Below are positions 57,047-64,000 of a stretch of 64,000 bases of DNA, piece after piece. The position numbers were made by a program, and so were the translations under genes. Position 1 is the first letter of the stretch. Every line of letters begins with the position of its first letter. The DNA is from Cryptomeria japonica. Taxonomy: Eukaryota > Streptophyta > Pinopsida > Cupressales > Cupressaceae. The stretch is taken from positions 346,400,169 through 346,464,168 of the forward strand of contig NC_081412.1 in assembly GCF_030272615.1 (NCBI RefSeq), in the 5' to 3' direction. The notes under the pieces are model-generated. The model worked only from the letters and a program-made list of their open reading frames with translations, did no database searches and was not told the origin of the DNA.

Positions 57047-58256
57047 TGTTGGCATTTGACTGAACCACTAAAGATTTTGTTGTTATGCGACTGGTATATG
57101 ATTAGTTAGTGATTGTGATGAAGAGATTGAGATTCATGTCTGATGACTATGTTTTGTGTTGTCATTGATGGAAAAAATGTTTTTGTAGTCATCTAAGTCT
57201 TAGAAGCCAACCGGTACAAAAGACAGTTTTATAGAGAACCGGTAATTAGGATCCCAACTGGTAAACTGAGACAGAGTTGCATTTCGATAACCGGTACGAG
57301 CGATTCAAGAAGAATTGGATGATGCGGTTTTACAACGATGATGGTGACAAGTATTTGAAGATATTTTCACAACCGCATTGGCAGATTCAACTGGATGAGC
57401 GAGATTTGATTTACAGAATAGACAAACTGATAGAACACTTAACCGGTAGTGAGATAATCACTTAAATCAGTAACACGATACAAGTTCTATTTTTTGATGT
57501 CAGTGGATGACATATGTAAAGCGTATGATATAAGTTTATCTAGATTCATTGAACCTAGTAAATTGCTCCAATGTTGTAGCTGACTAAATGTAAATGTTTA
57601 TAAAAAGTATGATGAGGTATAAAGTCGATATGTATGTGAAGAGAGATTTCATGAGCGAATATTGTGAATATGACCATGCGGTGATTAGGGAAGTTTTTTA
57701 ATGAAGTTTTCATGATGTTTTAAGGATCAGAAGTGGATCTTATCAGACACAAAAGGTGTTACTTGAAGATCTTATCACTATTGTTTTCCTAACAGTTTGC
57801 AGCAACAAAATCCCTTAACCGGGTAGGTCCTAATATGCCTTAATCTATAAATCCTTTGACAGGGTAGCTCTGAATCAAAGTCTTAAATCCTATTGCAAGG
57901 TTGATCCTAACAGGTCATTGCTCCTAACATGGCTTATCATTCAAATCCCCTAACCGGGTGACTCTTAATCGGGTCCGCTCCTAACATGGTATAGTTGTAA
58001 GACCTTAACCGGTCAAGATTTCTATTCTGCAAATAATGAATCTTGTGGGTACTAACTCCCACTGTGGTTTTTCCCTTTTGGGTTTTCCACGTATAATCTC
58101 TTTTGTTATGTGGAATTTTTTTTATTGGGCATTTGCTTATGTGGTGATATTTCTCATATGCTTGATAAGTTTTAAGTTGTTAAAGTTGGTGATCAGATTT
58201 ATATTGTTTTTGCTTGCACTGATTTACCCCCCTCTCAGTGCCTTATAAGTTCATCA
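57047..58256 (+). repeat. 3' LTR of outer element
   Basis: 1,210 bp, partner of 42552-43763. TATA box 57599-57606, copia-type block 58065-58095. Followed by ATAGT. Holds a 62-codon frame at 57277-57465 that is largely matched in the 5' LTR. Confidence 0.95.
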
Positions 58257-58261
58257 ATAGT

Positions 58262-59230
58262 CCTTATCTATAACATCTGAATATCATGCTCACTAAACAG
58301 GTCAAAGACTATCAAACTTAGTATATGCTACCTGTGGACTAATACACAACCCTCGGTCTGTGACCTACCTGGTAGAATGAGAAAAGTATGTTGTTCCCTA
58401 CAACACTCTCTATACCTCACCAAACTTTCTCAGGACTCGATCAGGTAATTATATATCTATAATCCTTTGGGATATCACTATATGACCAATCAAGTATCTC
58501 TATTGTCTACAGTACAAAAGGTAGCAAGCACCATCATCCCAACTGAGGCAATCTCTATATGGTCTCCAAATGAAATGCTATAAAAATCTATCTTGCATCA
58601 TGAGTGTAATGTATAATACATGTGTCTCCAAGTCATTGTGCATAAATACCTGTATGTGTTAGACTGCCCTACCTCCAACTGTCTATCTAGTATTGGTCAA
58701 AACATTGCAATGTGCTCCCAAGTCCACACTTGTAGGAGCATGATATTGGAGCCAATCAACTGAGCTCCTATATATTCAATTGAGTGAAGTGTTGATATAA
58801 CATAGTGAGTACACATTGACCCCAAGTATACACTCTACAATCACACACCATCACCCTCAATACCCTATCCCACCTACCTGACAAGGAAACCATGTCCTCG
58901 TCTATCAAGAACCAATGTACTATAAATAAAGTTTCATAGCACCATAGTGTACCTATCATATGCACCCATCAATATCCTCCACTGGATCTCATACAAGTCA
59001 TCCATATCAAGCTTCTCTAGATCACACTCATACAACTCACAAAGAGTTGCAACCCTAAATTGTAGCTCATAGGTCACCCTCTTTCCATGGATGAGAATCC
59101 ACAAGATGCACCAAACATCCTCCAGCATCATAGAAACCTCCCCAATCAGTAGGTGGAATGAACTCATCTCCAAGTGTCATCACTCTATAAGTTCCATAAT
59201 TAGACCCTTGTTGGTCACACCCTTTGACAT
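58262..59230 (-). pseudogene. Plant mobile domain (PMD) protein, N-terminal part
   Basis: Read leftward: SSFHLLIGEVSMMLEDVWCI, then LWILIHGKRVTYE, corresponding to the PMD hallmark (THTFHLP-GE-T-TL-DV--L--L---G--V). Next are TLCELYECDLEKLDMDDLYE, QWRILMGAYDRYTMVL, HGFLVR and MLLQVWTWEHIAMF-PIL, matching the helical core of PMD proteins. PMDs occur in nuclear proteins such as MAIN/MAIL1 and, very often, inside plant transposable elements, which is the likelier origin here. Stops and a frame change occur after about 58930. The outer element inserted at ATAGT (58257-58261), and the remainder continues at 42546. Confidence 0.8.
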
Positions 59231-60206
59231 AAATCACTCATGCCATAGATCAATCTATTGCAAGTAGGATCATTGATAATTATCTAGTTGATTGTGCAAA
59301 TAAAGACCCTTGGGCCTATTTCCCCAAGCACCAAGGATTGGAAGGACATCCTACAAATCATGCCTAATGCCAGTACATGCCTATCATTGAACCCAATTCG
59401 CCTATCTAAATGCAAACCATAAAACCTAGCAACCAGACAAAACCTTTTTAAAGCAGCAACATAATACTAAGCATCAAATGCATGATAGTTATACCACTTG
59501 TGAAAACCAAAAGTCAATTGCGCAACATAACTGGAAATTGCACAAATTTGCTCACAAATGTATAATGTTTATAGTTAATGCAAAACTCTTATCACTTACG
59601 TAAGATAAAAAAGCAGATGCATAAAAATATTAGCAAATGTATGAAATTCAATAAGCATATGCAAAACACTTAAATTTTAACATTTTGCGACCTAAATGCA
59701 AAGTGCAATAAATGCTAATAAATGACAAGATATGTCTAGTTACTTATCCTGCTACTTGCGCTCTTTGATCCGTCGAACGTCATGACTCGTTCTAACAATT
59801 GCTTCCTACATCCAACTCTTGCCATTGCTTTACAAATGCTCAAAAACTGCTCTGAAATCACTTTGAATCTCCTAAGCTCTAAGAGTGCAAATGACCACAT
59901 GAACCTCAAATTACCTTATTTATAACCAAATGGAGCCCTAATTAGGATTTCCTACTCTATTGATCACAATATTTTTCACTTCTAACACCTTGTAGGTTGG
60001 TCGTTCGAACCTTGTTTCTCCCATAAATCACATATTTGGGATCTTGATCACATTATCATCAAACATTCAAATAATTTTTTTTTGACCAATTTCCCAAGGG
60101 GGCACCATGTTACCCTATTGCCACTAGGGCTTAATGGGGAAAATCTTTATTTCTTTTTCTTTGAAACAACACCTGAAAACATATTGGCTTAAAGAGGGGC
60201 AAAATG
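59231..60206. other. Non-coding DNA upstream of the PMD remnant
   Basis: A few PMD-like codons may extend into 59231-59340 (minus), too weak to call. The rest lacks genes. At the right end, aaagaggggcaaaa (60193-60206) resembles a plus-strand polypurine tract. Confidence 0.4.
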
Positions 60207-61200
60207 TAGACACCTAATATTGTCTTGTGCCTACATACGCCAATTTTACATAATTTTAATTATTTAATTATTTCATCTTTATTCTTCTACATCAACATTA
60301 TTCTTCAATTTCATAATCCATGATTCCAATTTCCCTCTAATTTCTTAATCATATAATCAATTAATCATTTTTCTCTAATATTAATTAAATAATCTTATTA
60401 TTTAATTAATTTCAATTATCTAGTTAATTAAACAATATTAGTTTTTTAATTAAACTCATTTCTATATTTTCATGATTAAATTTTTTCTCTAAATTATTTA
60501 ATTAGCTAATAATATTTTCTTGATTAAGTAAATTTTCTAAATTTATTTAATCTCATTCAACCTCCATTTCAAAATAATTTTATTTCCATCCCAAATTCAA
60601 ATCAATTTAATTTATCTCTCATTCCAATTTTAATTTCATGTTTTAGAAAATCCAAATTTATTTCAAATGAAATTTCATTTGAAATTTCCTACATCACATG
60701 TGAAATTTTTATCTACCACTAACACTCAATTCTAACTAGTGATTCAACAATAACTTTTTCTAACTAGTTAGTCACTTCCCCTCTTTTCAAAATCACTTTT
60801 TTTGACTAGGCAATCTATTTTGTTTCACTCTCAATCAAATCCCTTAACCAGTCAGTCAAGTGAGTTACTTTGTCTATCAGATTCAGTCACATTGAGTGAT
60901 TATCTCCAACCACCTTGTCTCATGAAATCTCATCCATTTATCAATTCTATTCTCAAATCAATCTCGATTGTCCAATCGAATTCCAGAAAAAATATAAATT
61001 TAGGTTCAATCTCCATTTTCAACAACCACTATCTTTGTATTCTTGTGCATCTATCTTGCAAGTTTTTGTGAAGTGCGACTTTGATAACCATCATCCAACA
61101 TAAGAAAAAGGAGAACAATGGAGGCCAAGTACTCGGGAATCAACATTGAGTTTTCTTATTTCATGATTGTTTCAAAAAAATTAGCATTCCTTCATTGTAT
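60207..61200 (+). other. Candidate LTR, AT-rich
   Basis: Starts TGTAGACACCTAATATTG directly after a polypurine-like tract, a common LTR start. Very AT-rich with ttaattaa-type runs to 60700, then short frames without features. End not determined and no partner copy present. Confidence 0.35.
60660..60685. repeat. 26-bp perfect palindrome
   Basis: The sequence around atgaaatttcat (60666-60679) reads identically on both strands over 26 bp, with arms ATTTCAAATGAAA and its complement. It could form a cruciform. No function is evident. Confidence 0.9.
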
Positions 61201-61319
61201 TATGATTGGAATTTGTTGTTAGACAAGTAAAGTTTAGCAGTTGCCTTTTTAGTCTAATTAACATGTTGTTTTCCCCCCTGTACACACTTAACCTATATAT
61301 TTTTCATCTATTTCTTCAT

Positions 61320-62400
61320 TTGAGTAGGATCAGCCTTATTTTGTGGAACAAAAGACCTAACATTCTTTCCTTTGCAAAACTTAGCAATATGTCCTTGTTT
61401 ATTGCAATTATAACATATAATTTATTGTGTTGCAGAGAATTTCCACTCCTTACATTAGATCTACAATCAATAGCCTTATGACCAAATTTTTTGCTTGTGT
61501 AACAATAATCATTGAAATATTGAGAATTCCTACCATTATTCATATTCATGAAACCATTCTTCGTCATTCTCTTTTGCATTCATTTCCCTTATGAACAAAT
61601 TTGCTGCAAGCACAACATTGACCATTAAATGGTTGAGGCCTTGAGTGCTTAAGTGTGTTACTCCTACATTTAGCAGCCTTATGTCCAATCTTATTGTAAG
61701 AAAAACAATTACCATTAAAATAATGAGAGTACCTAGTTTGAGCAGTTTGATTTGTAACTAACCTTTTGTAGTTCTTCCTCTTATTTTGGAGTTGAGTGAA
61801 ATCGGTCCCATCTCCTTCTGTTTTCTTGGAATCATCTTCAAACCTTTTCTTTTCATTTCTCATTTGTATCTTTTGTCTTAGAGAGCTCTCCTTTTCCACA
61901 ACCAAGACCACCCTTGCTCTTGTGTGCTTTTTGAAAATTGAGCATCTCATCAAGCAAATCACTACCAACTTTGAGTTTTAGTCCTTTCTCAATTTGATCT
62001 TTTGCATCCTTCAATTCCTTTCTCAGAGCAACAATGTTTTCCTCAATTTTGGTACATTAAATAGTTTTGTCATTAAGTGCAGTCTCCAAATATTCAATAA
62101 CCTTATTTCCTTCTTCGACTTGAATCTTCATATTTATTATATCCTTTTCTGCCTTCTTGAGTTTTTCATCACATTTTTTGCTTCCTTCATTCTCATTTTT
62201 TAGTTTGACTATCTCATCTTTTTCCATTTTGAGTTTAACTTTGCTTTCCTTATTTTTTACAACTTGAGTTTTCGTTGTGACAATCATCTTTTCTTCTTTA
62301 TTAAATTTGGTTTTGTAATCCTCACATTCTTCTATTGCAACATCCATATCATCAAGAGTAGACCAAAGTTCTCCTTCAAGATCAACCTAACACTTAATAC
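61320..62400 (-). pseudogene. gag: Copia-like gag fragment: coiled coil and zinc knuckles
   Basis: Read leftward: a Lys/Glu coiled coil (VVKNKESKVKLKMEKDEIVK, DEKLKKAEKDIINMKIQVEE; 62347-62060), a basic linker, then four knuckle positions. CFSYNKIGHKAAKC and CCACSKFVHKGNEC are degraded and close. YCYTSKKFGHKAIDC is altered. CYNCNKQGHIAKFC is intact, in a shifted frame near 61400. The layout equals that of gag in the outer and inner elements, so this is a diverged relative or its autonomous cousin. No primer site, LTR pair or pol was found with it, and a plus-strand LTR lies upstream in the opposite orientation. Stops and frameshifts make it inactive. Confidence 0.72.
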
Positions 62401-62441
62401 AATCAATATCCCACCCTTTAGGTTCCTTTACCTCTAAGTAT

Positions 62442-64000
62442 GTATTGGCATTGTGTTGTCATTGATGTCAACCAGTATGGGATGACCACCGGTAGAAGAG
62501 ATGTATGTGCAACATTGTTATGAAGGAGTACAGGATGTGATAGCTTGGATATCACCTTAAGTTGCTGAACACTGGTAAAGGTAAGGAAGATGACCTCAGA
62601 GGTCATCAGTACAAAAGTTAGCGCCTGACTTGTGTGATGAGATGGAGAAGTTTTTTGAGTGGTTGCTTGTGATGAAGAGGCGAAATGTTATCTGAATCAC
62701 TTCAACACTGGAGAGAAGAATGAACTGGTATGTTGTGAGGTTGCGGAACAACAGGACTCCCACTGGTTGAAGATACAGTCATCATGAGAAGAGAGAGGAA
62801 TTTTGAAGTGTTTGTCACCTTGACAAACCGGTAGAGGAAGAAATAGCATCGATCGGGAAGAAAGGTTGACTAGGTGTAAACATAGGAATCTGACCTCACT
62901 GGAAGAAGATAGGAATCTTGTGAAGGTTGATGGCATGGTGTCATCATGAGTGGTGACCGGTATATGAGTCCATCGGTTATATAAGCAAGGTGAAGTTGCA
63001 GAAGATTTCTCATTTGTGGGAATGAGCATACTTTGGATTTACCAGTCTGGAGATCGGTTTGTGTGTTCCATCGACATGTCAAGATGAGAGCAAATATGAT
63101 AAGGTAACCAGTAGAATGGTTGAAACTAGAAGAAGTAAGGAATTGGTAGGGTGGTTGGTCAGTGATCCTACTTGGATCAACTTGAAGTGCCAAGATGGCA
63201 GATAGTCAACATGGAGTCAACATGGCAAGCCTGCGTTTGGATAAAGATAGAATGTACAACGACAGGGTTGTTGCAGGGTTGCTCAGCTTTAATGAAAAGT
63301 CACCCAAATCACGGAACATGTTGCAGAGCTATTGCAGGGGTTTGAGGCTTGAGGTCTAGAAGACAACTACGAGTCAACTCAGAGAGATTGAGAAGATCAA
63401 GGCAATGAAGGAAACAACACGATAGATCTTTTATGATTGACCGATGGATTAGCTATGAGGGTAAAAAGCAAGTCGCCAGAAAGGGAAGGCGTGATCCAAG
63501 AGATGTGACCATGGTAGAGTTGTGCATTCAAATGTTAGAAAGATCAGATTATGCAAGATCTGATTCGATTTGGTTTGCCTCTAGAATGGTGAAGAAACCC
63601 CAACCGCCTAGTTTTTGAATTGGTTTTTGGAGGGAAAACTAGTCTATAAGTATACGATAGAAGAGGAAGAATGTCGTGGCTGAATAGGAGAATATTGTGC
63701 TGTTGTGAAGTGGAAGACTTTTGCAAATAAGAACAAGATCAGCCAAGTGCTCAATGAGCATCTAAGAAGAGAGTGGGAGTGAGAGTGAACCTAGTTGAAG
63801 CTTTCAACCAGTTGGAGAGAAGAACAAGAAGAAGAGTGAGTCGGTAAAGGAGAGAAGGTACTTCACCGATAGAGTAAGACATTTGATAAGGTTGCAAGAT
63901 TCACTTGTAACATGATAACAACTTATGTATTTGAATTTTACATTGTGAACACTAAGTTGTAGCTCGGTGCAGGGGTTGGTGCTCCTTTGGGTTGTAGCCC
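62442..64000 (+). repeat. Copia-type LTR, running off the right edge
   Basis: Starts TGTATTGGCATTGTGTTGTC, close to the outer LTR start including ttgtcattgatg. It carries ACCGGT and accagt motifs throughout, and near the edge has gtgcaggggttggtgctcc-type sequence usual before the R-U5 part of copia LTRs. The LTR is over 1.5 kb and incomplete. No polypurine tract precedes it, so it is a 5' or solo LTR. Confidence 0.6.

Larger units (their letters stand above)
42552..58256 (+). mobile_element. Outer copia-derived non-autonomous LTR element
   Basis: LTRs 42552-43763 and 57047-58256 both start TGTTGGCATTTGA and end GTTCATCA. The target duplication ATAGT occurs at 42547-42551 and 58257-58261. A tRNA-Met primer site and a polypurine tract sit at the correct ends. 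Without the nested element the internal region is about 5.5 kb and holds a short gag and ORF2, with no protease, integrase, reverse transcriptase or RNase H recognised. LTRs differ by roughly one base in eight in the first 330 bp I compared, so it is old. It was hit by the inner element at 48263/48264 within ORF2. Confidence 0.95.

Overview
The window is nuclear DNA from a plant with a large, repeat-rich genome. Nested, decayed transposable elements fill it and no intact host gene was found. The evidence is plant-type Ty1/copia and Ty3/gypsy retrotransposons primed on initiator tRNA-Met, a TNP2-type CACTA transposase with introns, a plant mobile domain (PMD) protein remnant, and many in-frame stops. 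A conifer or similar seed plant is plausible, but nothing here fixes the taxon.

Layout. 1-2.0 kb: an array of GGGATAAG/CTTATCCC motifs with larger duplications. 2.3-6.2 kb: a broken ORF of an unknown element, followed by LTR-like DNA. 8.1-12.7 kb (minus): a CACTA transposase. 13.0-15.0 kb (minus): a gypsy gag. 15-19.7 kb: non-coding DNA with a probable solo LTR. 19.7-27.5 kb (plus): a 5'-truncated copia-derived element (copy T), split by about 4.5 kb of foreign DNA that carries a piece of an RNB/DIS3-type exoribonuclease. 27.5-39.1 kb (plus): a gypsy pol remnant (G-patch, RT, RNase H, integrase), split by a 7.5-kb LTR-bounded composite flanked by CCCAA. 41.2-59.2 kb (minus): a PMD protein remnant split by a 15.7-kb copia-derived element (outer, 42552-58256, TSD ATAGT). 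That element is itself split by a 7.8-kb relative on the minus strand (inner, 48264-56076, TSD AAGGA). 61.3-62.4 kb (minus): a copia-like gag fragment. 62.4-64 kb: the start of another copia LTR.

The most interesting content is the family shared by copy T, outer and inner. These have copia-like LTRs, a tRNA-Met primer site and a polypurine tract, but no protease, integrase or reverse transcriptase. Outer and inner carry a shortened gag (coiled coil plus four CCHC knuckles). All three carry a large second ORF (ORF2) of unknown function: a helical N-terminal domain, a charged linker and C-terminal coiled coils. In outer and inner, a conserved stretch between gag and ORF2 looks like a separate promoter with a 5' leader. 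Both also have a TAA at the same aligned ORF2 codon. They probably moved using enzymes from autonomous copia relatives; what ORF2 does is unknown.
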